NCBI GenBank assembly: GCA_023441105.1
Contig: JAEZQX010000180.1
Coordinates: 1-9,150 of the forward strand
Direction: 5' to 3'
Origin: Pseudomonadota bacterium
GTDB lineage: Bacteria; Pseudomonadota; Gammaproteobacteria; Burkholderiales; Burkholderiaceae
DNA: 9,150 bases
Positions 1-7,100 of this stretch are shown piece after piece. The translations under genes and the position numbers were made by a program. A model generated the notes under the pieces. That model made no database searches. It had not been told where the DNA came from and saw only the letters and a list, made by a program, of their open reading frames with translations. Position 1 is the stretch's first letter. Each line of letters opens with the position of its first letter.

Positions 1-11
1 ACAATCGCAGG

Positions 12-1031
12 ATGGCAACCCAGCACAACGCACCGCTTCCGGAAGGTCTCGAGGCAGGCGGCTATCGCATTGTAAGAAAGATCGCCAGCGGCGGCTTCTC
101 GATGGTCTACCTGGCGCACGACACCGATGGGCAGCCGGTCGCCATCAAGGAGTACCTGCCGAGCTCGCTCGTCCGACGCGGCGTCGGCGAGCTGGTGCCG
201 ACCGTCAGCGGCGAGAACCTGCCCACCTACCGCAACGGCCTCAAGTGCTTCTTCGAGGAGGGCAGGGCGCTTTCCAAGGTGATTCATCCGAACGTCGTGC
301 GGGTGCTCAACTTCTTCCGCGCCAACGAGACGGTTTACATGGTGATGGCCTATGAAGGCGGCCGCAGCCTGCAGGAGCTGATCGTCCACCACCGCAACCG
401 GCCGGGCAAGGAGGTGCTCCCGGAGCGCCACATCCGCCGGATCTTCGCGCAGGTGATGAACGGACTGCGGGAGGTGCATGCCAATCGCCTGCTGCACCTG
501 GACCTGAAGCCGGCCAACATCTACCTCAAGCGAGACGGCACGCCCATGCTGCTGGATTTCGGCGCCGCCCGCCAGACGCTCACGCAGGATGCGCCGAAGC
601 TGTTCCCGATGTACACGCCGGGCTTCGCCGCGCCCGAGCTCTACAAGAAGAACCAGCAGCTCGGCCCCTGGACCGACATCTACGGCCTCGGCGCCAGCAT
701 GTATGCCTGCATGCTCGGCGCGCCGCCGCAGCCTGCCGACCAGCGCATCGTCCACGACAAGGTCGATGCCGCCATGCAGCCGGCGGCGCAGCACTATTCG
801 CAGCAGTTGCTGGACCTGGTGAACTGGTGCATGAAGATCAATCCGCTCGAGCGGCCGCAAAGCGTGTTCTCGCTGCAGCGGGCGCTGCGCGAGCCGCCCG
901 ACGTTCCGAAGAGCAAGCGAGTTTTCGCGCCGATGCGCTGGCTCGGCTCGGTGTCGTTCCGCAAGCGCCGCCGCGGCGGCAGTGCAGCCGACACGACCGC
1001 GCTGTGGCCGACGCAGAAAAGCGAGGCATGA
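12..1031 (+). CDS. Hanks-type serine/threonine protein kinase (non-RD)
   Basis: A 339-residue cytoplasmic protein kinase that would transfer ATP gamma-phosphate to Ser/Thr of unknown targets. The glycine-rich loop lies at residues 24-32 (IASGGFSMV) and the invariant lysine is K46 in VAIKE. The catalytic loop H162-L163-D164-L165-K166-P167-A168-N169 holds the catalytic Asp164 and Asn169, DFG is at 182-184, and a PGFAAPELY segment corresponds to the APE motif. The usual HRD arginine is leucine (HLD), so it is a non-RD kinase, which in known kinases often means activity does not need activation-loop phosphorylation. I see no membrane segment or extracellular sensor; the C-terminus (about 305-339) is a basic tail with an RKRRR run. 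A PP2C phosphatase starts 62 nt downstream, its likely antagonist. The start lies 11 nt inside the window, so its ribosome binding site cannot be judged; [12 protein letters not shown] just before the loop fits a complete N-terminus. Family call is firm, substrate unknown. Confidence 0.93.
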   Translation: MATQHNAPLPEGLEAGGYRIVRKIASGGFSMVYLAHDTDGQPVAIKEYLPSSLVRRGVGELVPTVSGENLPTYRNGLKCFFEEGRALSKVIHPNVVRVLNFFRANETVYMVMAYEGGRSLQELIVHHRNRPGKEVLPERHIRRIFAQVMNGLREVHANRLLHLDLKPANIYLKRDGTPMLLDFGAARQTLTQDAPKLFPMYTPGFAAPELYKKNQQLGPWTDIYGLGASMYACMLGAPPQPADQRIVHDKVDAAMQPAAQHYSQQLLDLVNWCMKINPLERPQSVFSLQRALREPPDVPKSKRVFAPMRWLGSVSFRKRRRGGSAADTTALWPTQKSEA

Positions 1032-1093
1032 ATCTGCAGCACGCGTCCTTGAACCACGGCGGCCCTGCCCGCTGAAAGACCCCGCGGAAAACC

Positions 1094-2020
1094 ATGCGCT
1101 TTTCGATCTTCCAGGACACCGACATCGGCGCCCGTTCGAGCAACCAGGACCGGATGGGCTATTGCTTCTCCCGCGAATCGTTGCTGATGATCGTGGCCGA
1201 CGGCATGGGCGGGCACATGCGCGGCGAGGTGGCCGCGCAGTTGTCGATGCAAGCGGCCGCGGCGATGTTCCAGCAGGCCGCCCAGCCGCGGCTGCAGGAT
1301 CCCGCCGATTTCCTCGACCAGGCGTTCCGGGCCGGCCACCGCGAGTTGCACCGCTACCGCGAGATGCACGGCCTGCCGGAATGTCCGCGCACCACCATCG
1401 TCGCTTGCGTCATCCAGGACAACATGGCCTGGTGGGCGCACGCCGGCGATTCGCGGCTCTACCTGATGCGTCGCGGCAAGCTGGTCACCCGCACCCGCGA
1501 CCATTCCAAGGTGGAGAACCTGCTCAACCTCGGCCTCATCACCCAGGAAGAGACCGAGACCCATCCGGAGCGCAACAAGGTGCTCAATTGCCTGGGCTCG
1601 CCGTTCGAACCCTCCATCGAGATCCACGCCCAGTATCCGCTGCGTCCGGGCGACGTGATCCTGCTTTGCAGCGACGGTTTCTGGAGCGGCACCGACGAGA
1701 CCGCCATGGCGCAGGAGCTGAACGAGGTGCCGGTGATGGAGGCCGTGCCGCGACTGGTGCGCCAGGCGGTCCAGCGCAACGGCGCCACCGCCGACAACAC
1801 CACCGCGTTGGCCCTGCAGTGGGACAGCGAGCGCGAGGTCGACGACATCCCGACCCTGTCGTCGCTGGGGCTGCCCGACGGCGCCGTCACCACCACCATC
1901 GCCATCGGCGGCAATCCGGGGCCGGAAGCCGAGCCCACCGACCTCACCGAGGACGAGATCGAAAGGACCATCGCCGAGATCCAGGACGCGATCCAGAGGT
2001 CCAATCGCGAATCGAGGTAA
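1094..2020 (+). CDS. PP2C-family (PPM) serine/threonine protein phosphatase
   Basis: A 308-residue metal-dependent phosphatase, predicted to be cytoplasmic and to reverse the action of the kinase just upstream. PP2C motifs appear in order: NQD with Asp19, VADGMGGH with metal-binding Asp36-Gly37, TTIVACVI (about 100-107), AGDSRLY (117-123), SDGFW with Asp193, and ADNTT with Asp233-Asn234. All metal-ligand positions are therefore present and the enzyme should be active. The catalytic domain ends near residue 245. A tail of about 60 residues follows, rich in Asp, Glu, Pro and Thr, with a TTTIAIGG patch and a predicted C-terminal helix from about 286; this is not part of the minimal PP2C fold and might be a regulatory segment or kinase substrate (inference). 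Start ATG 1094 has only a weak GCGGA Shine-Dalgarno (1084-1088). The gap of 38 nt to rph suggests co-transcription. Confidence 0.94.
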   Translation: MRFSIFQDTDIGARSSNQDRMGYCFSRESLLMIVADGMGGHMRGEVAAQLSMQAAAAMFQQAAQPRLQDPADFLDQAFRAGHRELHRYREMHGLPECPRTTIVACVIQDNMAWWAHAGDSRLYLMRRGKLVTRTRDHSKVENLLNLGLITQEETETHPERNKVLNCLGSPFEPSIEIHAQYPLRPGDVILLCSDGFWSGTDETAMAQELNEVPVMEAVPRLVRQAVQRNGATADNTTALALQWDSEREVDDIPTLSSLGLPDGAVTTTIAIGGNPGPEAEPTDLTEDEIERTIAEIQDAIQRSNRESR

Positions 2021-2058
2021 GCTGCCGGGCCCGACGGCCTTACCAGAGCAATGCCCCC

Positions 2059-2793
2059 ATGACTTCTCCATCGCAGTATCGGCGCGCCGACGGGCGCGCT
2101 TTCGACCAGTTGCGTCCCGTCTCCTTCGAGCGCGGCTTCACCCGCCATGCCGAGGGGTCGGTGCTGGTGTCCTTCGGGCACACGCGCGTGCTGTGCACCG
2201 CCAGCGTCCTCGACAAGGTGCCGCCGTTCATGAAAGGCCGCGGCACCGGCTGGGTGACCGCCGAGTACGGCATGCTGCCGCGCTCGACGCACACCCGCAG
2301 CGATCGCGAGGCGGCGCGCGGCAAGCAGGGCGGGCGCACGCTGGAGATCCAGCGGTTGATCGGGCGCAGCCTGCGTGCCGTGACCGACATGCCGGCGCTG
2401 GGCGAGCGGACCATCCATCTGGATTGCGACGTGCTGCAGGCCGACGGCGGCACGCGCACCGCGGCCATCACCGGCGCCTGGGTGGCGCTGCGCGATGCGG
2501 TCGACGGGCTGCTGGCATCCGGGGCGCTGGTGCGCGATCCGCTGCGCGGCTCGGTGGCCGCGGTCTCAGTCGGCCTGGCCGGCGAACAGGTGCTGCTGGA
2601 CCTCGACTATGGCGAGGATTCGAGCTGCGACACCGACATGAACGTGGTCATGACCGATGCGCAGGGAATGGTCGAGATCCAGGGCACGGCCGAAGGCAGC
2701 CCGTTCTCCCGCGCCCAGGTGGACCGGCTGCTCGACCTCGCGGGCGCCGGCATCGGCCAGCTCACGGCGCTGCAGCGGCAGGCGCTCGCATGA
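2059..2793 (+). CDS. rph: Ribonuclease PH
   Basis: RNase PH is the phosphorolytic 3'-to-5' exoribonuclease that trims the 3' ends of tRNA precursors and other RNAs, using phosphate and releasing nucleoside diphosphates; it acts in the cytoplasm as a ring of dimers. The 244-residue protein is close to the family's usual length (about 238-240). Visible hallmarks are the N-terminal RADGRxxDQLRPV, the [21 protein letters not shown] phosphate-site region, the family signature [18 protein letters not shown] (from Cys123) and the acidic active-site stretch [15 protein letters not shown] (181-195). [13 protein letters not shown] near the C-terminus is also typical. The start at 2059 is chosen because it gives the canonical N-terminus; the open frame continues upstream without family similarity. 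Its stop overlaps the rdgB start (ATGA), so translation is probably coupled. No strong Shine-Dalgarno precedes it. Confidence 0.97.
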   Translation: MTSPSQYRRADGRAFDQLRPVSFERGFTRHAEGSVLVSFGHTRVLCTASVLDKVPPFMKGRGTGWVTAEYGMLPRSTHTRSDREAARGKQGGRTLEIQRLIGRSLRAVTDMPALGERTIHLDCDVLQADGGTRTAAITGAWVALRDAVDGLLASGALVRDPLRGSVAAVSVGLAGEQVLLDLDYGEDSSCDTDMNVVMTDAQGMVEIQGTAEGSPFSRAQVDRLLDLAGAGIGQLTALQRQALA

Positions 2794-3428
2794 CCCCCGG
2801 TGGCGCCCCGGCCGGCGCGCGCTGGGTCCTCGCCACCGGCAATCCCGGCAAGGCGAGGGAGTTCCAGGGATTGCTGGCGCCGCTCAGCGTCACCGTCGTC
2901 ATGCAGAAGGAGCTCGGCATCGGCGACGCCGACGAGCCGCATCCGACCTTCGTCGAGAACGCGCTGGCGAAGGCGCGGCATGCCGCGGGCGCATCCGGCC
3001 TGCCGTCGCTTGCGGACGACTCGGGCATCTGCGTGCCCGCCCTCGGTGGCGCGCCGGGGGTCAGGTCGGCGCGCTACAGCAACCCGAGCACCGACGCGTC
3101 CCGCGAGCAGGCGGACCTGGCCAACAACCGCAAGCTGATCGGCGAGACGGCGTCGCTCGAGCAGCCGGTGGGCTGCTTCTACTACTGCGTCGTCGTGCTG
3201 ATGCGCCATCCGGAGGATCCGCGGCCGCTGATCGCGGAGGGGACCTGGCCGGGCGTGCTGGTTGCACAGCCGCGAGGCCGTCACGGTTTCGGCTACGACC
3301 CGCATTTCCTGCCGGCGGGCGAGCGCCTGTCCGCAGCCGAAATGGAACCCGAGCTCAAGAACCGCATCAGCCACCGCAGCCGCGCCATCGCGGCGCTGGT
3401 GCGCGCGCTGGCGGCGGAGCCATCCTGA
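2790..3428 (+). CDS. rdgB: RdgB/HAM1-family non-canonical purine NTP pyrophosphatase
   Basis: This enzyme hydrolyses dITP, ITP and XTP to the monophosphates plus pyrophosphate, keeping deaminated purines out of DNA and RNA. The 212-residue protein shows the substrate-binding [10 protein letters not shown] (16-25), [13 protein letters not shown], the metal/catalytic [22 protein letters not shown] segment, [10 protein letters not shown] for base recognition and the C-terminal [10 protein letters not shown]. The first ten residues (to Arg11) exceed the usual N-terminus, making it somewhat longer than the roughly 197-residue E. coli protein. The start ATG at 2790 overlaps the rph TGA by four bases, and no other in-frame start fits better. 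The pairing with rph upstream and hemW downstream is a common proteobacterial arrangement, so the identification is secure. Confidence 0.97.
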   Translation: MTPGGAPAGARWVLATGNPGKAREFQGLLAPLSVTVVMQKELGIGDADEPHPTFVENALAKARHAAGASGLPSLADDSGICVPALGGAPGVRSARYSNPSTDASREQADLANNRKLIGETASLEQPVGCFYYCVVVLMRHPEDPRPLIAEGTWPGVLVAQPRGRHGFGYDPHFLPAGERLSAAEMEPELKNRISHRSRAIAALVRALAAEPS

Positions 3429-3450
3429 AGCGGCAGGCGCGGGCAGTGCG

Positions 3451-4671
3451 ATGACCATGGACGAGCCGACCGACCCGGGCCTCACCCAGTTGCCGCCGCT
3501 CGGCGTCTACGTGCACCTGCCATGGTGCCTGCGCAAGTGCCCGTACTGCGACTTCAATTCGCACCAGGTGCCGGCGGAGGGCTTCGACGAAGAGGCCTAC
3601 CTCGATGCGCTGGAAGCCGATCTCGACGCCAGCCTGCCGCTGGTGTGGGGACGGACGGTGCAGACCATCTTCCTGGGCGGCGGCACGCCCAGCCTGTTCT
3701 CGCCCGCGGGCATCGAGCGGCTGCTGGCGAGCCTGCGGGCGCGGCTGCGGGTGGTTCCCGATGCCGAGATCACCATGGAAGCCAATCCGGGCACGTTCGA
3801 GCGCGAGCGCTTCGCCGGCTTTCGCGGCGCCGGCATCAACCGCCTGTCGCTGGGCGTGCAGAGCTTCGACGACGAGCGGCTGGCCGCCATCGGCCGGGTC
3901 CACGACGCCGACCAGGCACGGCAGGCGGCGCAGGCGGCGCGCGAGATCTTCCCGACCTTCAACCTCGACCTGATGTATGCGCTGCCGGGGCAGGGCCTGG
4001 CGCAACTCGGCGCCGACCTGGCCCAGGCGCTGGCCTTCGAACCGGCGCATCTCTCGCTCTACCACCTGACGCTCGAGCCGAACACCCTGTTCGCGCGCTT
4101 TCCGCCGCCGCTGCCGGACGAGGACCAGGCGGCGGCCATGCAGGACGCCATCGAGGCGCAGCTGGCCGGCGCCGGCTTCGAGCACTACGAGGTGTCCGCC
4201 TATGCGCGCGCGGGGCATCGCAGTCGGCACAACTGGAACTACTGGACCTTCGGCGACTACCTCGGCATCGGCGCCGGGGCACACGGCAAGCTCTCGTTCC
4301 ACGACCGGATCGTCCGCCAGGCACGCTTCCGGCATCCGCGCCGCTACCTCGAAGCTGCCGCCGCCGGCAACGCCGTCGAGGTCGAACGCATCCTGCCGCT
4401 GCGCGACCTGCCGTTCGAGTTCATGCTGAACGCGCTGCGGCTGGTCGACGGGGTTCCGTCAACGCTGTTCGAGGAACGAACCGGCCAGTCGCTGGCCGTG
4501 ATGGCGCGCAACCTCGAGAAGGCGATCGGCAAGGGGCTGCTCGAGCCGGATCCTGCCCGGCTGGCCGCGACCGACCTCGGCCTGCGTTTCCTCAACGACC
4601 TGCAGGAGCTCTTCCTGCCGGATGCGATCGAACCCCGGCCGCGAAAGATTCCGATCCGGGTGGCGCGTTGA
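3451..4671 (+). CDS. hemW: HemW, radical SAM haem chaperone (HemN-like)
   Basis: HemW is a radical SAM protein related to coproporphyrinogen dehydrogenase HemN. In characterised members it binds haem and transfers it to haem proteins rather than oxidising coproporphyrinogen. The 406-residue protein begins its core with GVYVHLPWC and has the 4Fe-4S motif C26-x3-C30-x2-C33 followed by D-F. Phe35 occupies the place where true HemN has a fourth nearby cysteine, which favours HemW. GGGTP (76-80) is the SAM-binding glycine motif, and EANPGTFE, NRLSLGVQSF and the C-terminal LPFEFMLNALRL (about 320-331) complete the family pattern. Start 3451 lies 22 nt after rdgB; ATG 3457, two codons on, is an equally possible start, and neither has a clear Shine-Dalgarno. 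Databases often label such proteins oxygen-independent coproporphyrinogen III oxidase; the CxxxCxxCDF pattern argues against that. Confidence 0.95.
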   Translation: MTMDEPTDPGLTQLPPLGVYVHLPWCLRKCPYCDFNSHQVPAEGFDEEAYLDALEADLDASLPLVWGRTVQTIFLGGGTPSLFSPAGIERLLASLRARLRVVPDAEITMEANPGTFERERFAGFRGAGINRLSLGVQSFDDERLAAIGRVHDADQARQAAQAAREIFPTFNLDLMYALPGQGLAQLGADLAQALAFEPAHLSLYHLTLEPNTLFARFPPPLPDEDQAAAMQDAIEAQLAGAGFEHYEVSAYARAGHRSRHNWNYWTFGDYLGIGAGAHGKLSFHDRIVRQARFRHPRRYLEAAAAGNAVEVERILPLRDLPFEFMLNALRLVDGVPSTLFEERTGQSLAVMARNLEKAIGKGLLEPDPARLAATDLGLRFLNDLQELFLPDAIEPRPRKIPIRVAR

Positions 4672-4699
4672 GATGCTTGCGCGGCGGAGAGGAGCGGGA

Positions 4700-4716
4700 C
4701 GCACGGTCCTGGTGCG
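4700..4716. promoter_or_regulatory. Candidate NtrC binding site 1 (weaker)
   Basis: The 17-mer CGCACGGTCCTGGTGCG matches 10 of the 14 specified positions of the NtrC consensus TGCACCANNNTGGTGCA, including an intact TGGTGC half. It is centred near -173 relative to the predicted glnA start. As the most distal site and with two mismatches in the inner left half, it is the least certain of the three. Confidence 0.4.
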
Positions 4717-4725
4717 CCTACCGTC

Positions 4726-4742
4726 CGCACCAATGTGGATTA
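4726..4742. promoter_or_regulatory. Candidate NtrC binding site 2
   Basis: CGCACCAATGTGGATTA matches 10 of 14 consensus positions, with a perfect GCACCA left half and TGG on the right. It is centred near -147 and lies exactly 20 bp from site 3, about two helical turns, which would place two NtrC dimers on the same DNA face. Confidence 0.55.
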
Positions 4743-4745
4743 GAA

Positions 4746-4762
4746 TGCACCATCTTGGGGAA
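4746..4762. promoter_or_regulatory. Candidate NtrC binding site 3 (best match)
   Basis: TGCACCATCTTGGGGAA matches 12 of 14 consensus positions, including the complete left half TGCACCA. It is centred near -127 relative to the predicted sigma-54 start of glnA, a normal distance for an NtrC enhancer acting through DNA looping. Confidence 0.7.
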
Positions 4763-4854
4763 TTCGCCGGTCACGGCCACCGGCGGCTCGCGTCCGCGTT
4801 CCGAATCCGGCTTCCCGATCTTGGTGCCCGCGGGCCTGCCAGCGGTCCCATCAA

Positions 4855-4870
4855 TGGCATGGTTTTCGCT
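4855..4870 (+). promoter_or_regulatory. Sigma-54 (-24/-12) promoter of glnA
   Basis: TGGCATGGTTTTCGCT matches the sigma-54 consensus TGGCAYRNNNNTTGCW except for C in place of the second T of TTGC. The essential GG (4856-4857) and GC (4868-4869) are separated by exactly 10 bases. Transcription would begin near 4881, leaving a leader of about 105 nt. NtrC-like sites upstream and glnA downstream make this assignment coherent. Confidence 0.75.
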
Positions 4871-4972
4871 TAGGCTCCATTCGAGTGCTTGAGGCATCGG
4901 CTGAACCGCGTCCCGCATCTTTCGCAACGCCATCCAGTCTCAACCGCCCCCCATCGACTTGCTGAAACTCAC

Positions 4973-4979
4973 AGGAGAG
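4973..4979 (+). promoter_or_regulatory. glnA ribosome binding site
   Basis: AGGAGAG lies 6 nt before the ATG at 4986. It is the strongest Shine-Dalgarno in the window and fits a highly translated enzyme. Confidence 0.85.
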
Positions 4980-4985
4980 TAGTGA

Positions 4986-6398
4986 ATGGCAACCGCCAAA
5001 GACGTCATGAAGAAGATCGCGGACAACGAGGTCAAGTTCGTCGATTTCCGGTTCACGGATACCAAGGGAAAGGAACAGCACGTCACCGTGCCGATCTCCC
5101 ACTTCGACGAAGACAAGTTCAGCGACGGTCATGCGTTCGACGGTTCTTCGGTTGCCGGCTGGAAAGGTATCCAGGCTTCCGACATGCTGCTGATCCCGGA
5201 TCCGGCCACGGCCGTGATGGATCCGTTCCGCGAAGAGGCGACGCTGCTGATGAGCTGCGACGTGGTCGAGCCGGGCGACGGCAAGGGCTACGAGCGCGAT
5301 CCGCGCTCGCTCGCCAAGCGCGCCGAGGCCTACCTGAAGTCGAGCGGCATCGGTGACGTCGCCTATTTCGGTCCCGAGCCCGAGTTCTTCATCTTCGATT
5401 CCGTCACCTGGCATGTCGACATGTCGGGCTGCTCGGTGCAGGTCGATTCCGAGGAAGCCTCCTGGTCCACCAACAAGCGCTTCGACGGCGGCAACAGCGG
5501 CCATCGGCCGGCAGTGAAGGGCGGCTATTTCCCGGTTCCGCCGGTCGATTCGCTGCAGGACATGCGCTCCGAGATGTGCCTGATCCTCGAGCAGATGGGC
5601 GTGCCGGTCGAGGTTCACCATCATGAAGTGGCGGGTGCCGGCCAGTGCGAGATCGGCACCAAGTTCGCGCCGCTGGTGCAGCGCGCCGACTGGCTGCAGA
5701 TCCTGAAGTACGTGGTGCACAACGTCGCCGCCAGCTACGGCAAGACCGCGACCTTCATGCCGAAGCCGATCGTCGGCGACAACGGCTCGGGCATGCACGT
5801 GCACCAGTCGATCTGGAAGGACGGCACCAACCTCTTCGCCGGCGACAAGTACGCCGGACTGTCGGACTTCGCGCTCTACTACATCGGCGGCATCATCAAG
5901 CACGCCCGCGCCCTCAATGCCATCACCAACCCCGGCACCAACTCGTATCGCCGGCTGGTGCCGCATTTCGAGGCGCCGGTGAAGCTGGCGTATTCGGCGC
6001 GCAACCGCTCGGCCTCGATCCGCATCCCGCACGTCGCAAGCCCGAAGGCGCGCCGCATCGAGGCGCGCTTCCCGGATCCGATCGCCAATCCGTACCTGGC
6101 CTTCTCGGCCCTGATGATGGCGGGCCTGGACGGCGTGCAGAACAAGATCCACCCGGGAGACCCGGCCGACAAGAACCTCTACGACCTGCCACCGGAAGAG
6201 GATGCGCGGATCCCGACCGTCTGCAGCTCGCTCGACCAGGCGCTGGAATGCCTGGATCGGGACCGCGAGTTCCTGACCCGGGGCGGCGTCTTCACCAACG
6301 ACATGATCGACGCCTACATCGCGCTCAAGATGGAGGAAGTCCAGCGGATCCGGATGACCACTCATCCGGCCGAGTTCGACATGTATTACTCCTGCTGA
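4986..6398 (+). CDS. glnA: Glutamine synthetase type I (GSI-beta)
   Basis: Glutamine synthetase makes glutamine from glutamate, ammonia and ATP; it is the main ammonia-assimilating enzyme and works as a cytoplasmic dodecamer. The 470-residue length is one more than the E. coli enzyme. Visible motifs are D52[10 protein letters not shown] (the FDGSS loop), the [10 protein letters not shown] metal-ligand segment with Glu131 and Glu133, [16 protein letters not shown] in the ATP site, NRSASIRIP, and Tyr399 within NLYDLPPEE. Tyr399 corresponds to the tyrosine adenylylated by GlnE in proteobacteria, so the activity is probably also controlled after translation by GlnE/GlnB (neither is in this window). 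Transcription is likely from the sigma-54 promoter at 4855-4870 under NtrC. The ntrBC genes follow downstream after one intervening gene. Confidence 0.98.
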   Translation: MATAKDVMKKIADNEVKFVDFRFTDTKGKEQHVTVPISHFDEDKFSDGHAFDGSSVAGWKGIQASDMLLIPDPATAVMDPFREEATLLMSCDVVEPGDGKGYERDPRSLAKRAEAYLKSSGIGDVAYFGPEPEFFIFDSVTWHVDMSGCSVQVDSEEASWSTNKRFDGGNSGHRPAVKGGYFPVPPVDSLQDMRSEMCLILEQMGVPVEVHHHEVAGAGQCEIGTKFAPLVQRADWLQILKYVVHNVAASYGKTATFMPKPIVGDNGSGMHVHQSIWKDGTNLFAGDKYAGLSDFALYYIGGIIKHARALNAITNPGTNSYRRLVPHFEAPVKLAYSARNRSASIRIPHVASPKARRIEARFPDPIANPYLAFSALMMAGLDGVQNKIHPGDPADKNLYDLPPEEDARIPTVCSSLDQALECLDRDREFLTRGGVFTNDMIDAYIALKMEEVQRIRMTTHPAEFDMYYSC

Positions 6399-6451
6399 TC
6401 AGGGGCGCCGGGGCTTGGCCGGGCTGCAGGCATTCCGGTCAACGCCCCCAC

Positions 6452-6495
6452 GCCGCCATTGGTCGTACGGTCGTTGTCGCATGTCCAATGGCGGC
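6452..6495. repeat. Perfect 11-bp inverted repeat after glnA
   Basis: GCCGCCATTGG (6452-6462) is the exact reverse complement of CCAATGGCGGC (6485-6495), with a 22-nt spacer. In RNA this would make a stable stem with a large loop; in DNA it could be a binding site. GGTCGT occurs twice across the left arm edge and spacer (6461-6466 and 6469-6474). No T-run follows directly, so terminator function alone is not well supported. Confidence 0.7.
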
Positions 6496-6496
6496 C

Positions 6497-6518
6497 GGCG
6501 GGTGCCGGAAGGCCCGCC
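6497..6518 (+). terminator. GNRA-capped hairpin, possible glnA terminator
   Basis: GGCGGG (6497-6502) pairs with CCCGCC (6513-6518). Inside, CC pairs with GG around a GGAA tetraloop, with TG as a small bulge. A weak T-rich stretch (TTTGCT, 6521-6526) follows. It could end glnA transcripts or attenuate readthrough into the DUF4124-ntrBC genes. The poor T-run keeps the confidence low. Confidence 0.35.
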
Positions 6519-6522
6519 GCTT

Positions 6523-6531
6523 TGCTATAGA
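6523..6531 (+). promoter_or_regulatory. Extended -10 promoter for the DUF4124-ntrBC genes
   Basis: TGCTATAGA reads as a TGn extended -10 with a TATAGA hexamer, 39 nt before the DUF4124 start codon. The spot where a -35 would lie (about 6503-6508, TGCCGG) is poor, as is common for extended -10 promoters. It sits right after the hairpin at 6497-6518, which would give the downstream genes basal transcription independent of glnA. Confidence 0.45.
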
Positions 6532-6569
6532 CTGCCCGTTCCGATAGCAGCCTGTGACGGCGGTTCAAG

Positions 6570-7070
6570 ATGAAGAAATTGCTACTCCGTACGAGCCTCA
6601 TGATCGGCCTGGGAAGCGTCCTGGCGGCGCCGCTGGCGCAAGCCCAGATCTATCGCTGCGAATCCCCGGATGGCACGCCGCTGTTTCAGAATGCCCCTGG
6701 CAAGAACTGCAAGGCGCTGGACCTGCCGTCGCTGACCACCGTGCCGTCGGTGCGCCTGCCGGCCGGCGCGCAGCGCACCACCACTGCCAACGCTGCCAGC
6801 GCTGCGCCCGCGGATTTCCCGCGCGTCGACGCCGCTGCGCAGCGCAGCCGCGATTCCGACCGCCGTCGCATCCTCGAGGACGAGCTCGGGCGCGAACAGG
6901 CGCGCCTGGAAGAGTTCCGCAAGGAATTCAACAATGGCGAGCCGGAGCGACTCGGCAACGAGCGCAACTACCAGAAGTACCTTGACCGGGTAGGCCGTCT
7001 GAAGGACGACATCACCCGTTCGGAAAGCAACGTCGCCGCGCTGCGGCGCGAACTGGACAGCGTGCGATAG
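6570..7070 (+). CDS. DUF4124-type exported coiled-coil protein
   Basis: A 166-residue protein of unknown function. Residues 1-25 form a clear Sec signal peptide (KK and R, a hydrophobic core, then AQA before Gln26, a good signal peptidase I site), so it is probably periplasmic. The mature N-terminus IYRCESPDGTPLFQNAPG resembles the DUF4124 domain, with two cysteines (30 and 47) that could form a disulfide. An Ala/Thr/Pro-rich linker (about 55-90) leads into a charged, heptad-like helix from about 97 to the end, probably a coiled coil. A GGCGG (6559-6563) serves as a modest Shine-Dalgarno. Small DUF4124 proteins between glnA and ntrBC occur in some gammaproteobacteria; why a periplasmic protein sits in a cytoplasmic nitrogen circuit is not known to me. 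Domain call moderate, signal peptide strong. Confidence 0.82.
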   Translation: MKKLLLRTSLMIGLGSVLAAPLAQAQIYRCESPDGTPLFQNAPGKNCKALDLPSLTTVPSVRLPAGAQRTTTANAASAAPADFPRVDAAAQRSRDSDRRRILEDELGREQARLEEFRKEFNNGEPERLGNERNYQKYLDRVGRLKDDITRSESNVAALRRELDSVR

Positions 7071-7100
7071 CGCCCAATCCACCAGGCGTCCAGGGCGGTG

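Larger units (their letters stand above)
4672..4985 (+). promoter_or_regulatory. glnA control region (intergenic, 314 nt)
   Basis: This non-coding gap between hemW and glnA holds three NtrC-like 17-mers at its 5' side, a sigma-54 promoter element about 100 nt further on and an untranslated leader of about 105 nt. A 7-bp perfect inverted repeat with a 7-nt spacer (CGCCGGT 4765-4771 / ACCGGCG 4779-4785) sits just after the last NtrC site; it has no T-run, so I do not call it a terminator. No convincing hemW terminator is visible before the enhancer sites. Short open frames crossing the gap look like chance. Confidence 0.8.

Noticed and set aside
2051..2062. Tiny open frame ATG-CCC-CCA-TGA overlapping the rph start codon, a possible translational leader.
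   Set aside because: Three codons without a convincing Shine-Dalgarno are expected by chance; nothing else supports a regulatory role.
794..2071. Long minus-strand open frame of 425 codons opposite the kinase and PP2C genes.
   Set aside because: It is antisense to two genes with complete catalytic motifs. Its translation is low-complexity and shows no recognisable domain, as expected of GC-rich antisense shadows.
4765..4785. Inverted repeat CGCCGGT/ACCGGCG as a hemW terminator.
   Set aside because: There is no T-run after it, and it lies beyond the NtrC sites about 94 nt after hemW; a 7-bp GC repeat is not rare at this base composition.
4821..4840. TTGGTGCCC and nearby GC as an alternative sigma-54 promoter or NtrC half-site.
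   Set aside because: GG and GC are not 10 bases apart here, whereas they are at 4855-4870. An isolated TTGGTGC half-site is too short to call.
4849..4861. IHF-like ATCAA motif between enhancer and promoter.
   Set aside because: The right half (TTR) does not match, and the motif overlaps the -24 element itself, so it would not serve as a bending site between them.
4622..4873. Short + strand open frame crossing the hemW end and glnA upstream region.
   Set aside because: It overlaps hemW and the regulatory elements and shows no domain or ribosome binding site.
4851..6365. Minus-strand open frame of 504 codons opposite glnA.
   Set aside because: It mirrors the codon pattern of glnA and shows no family motif; glnA on the + strand is certain.
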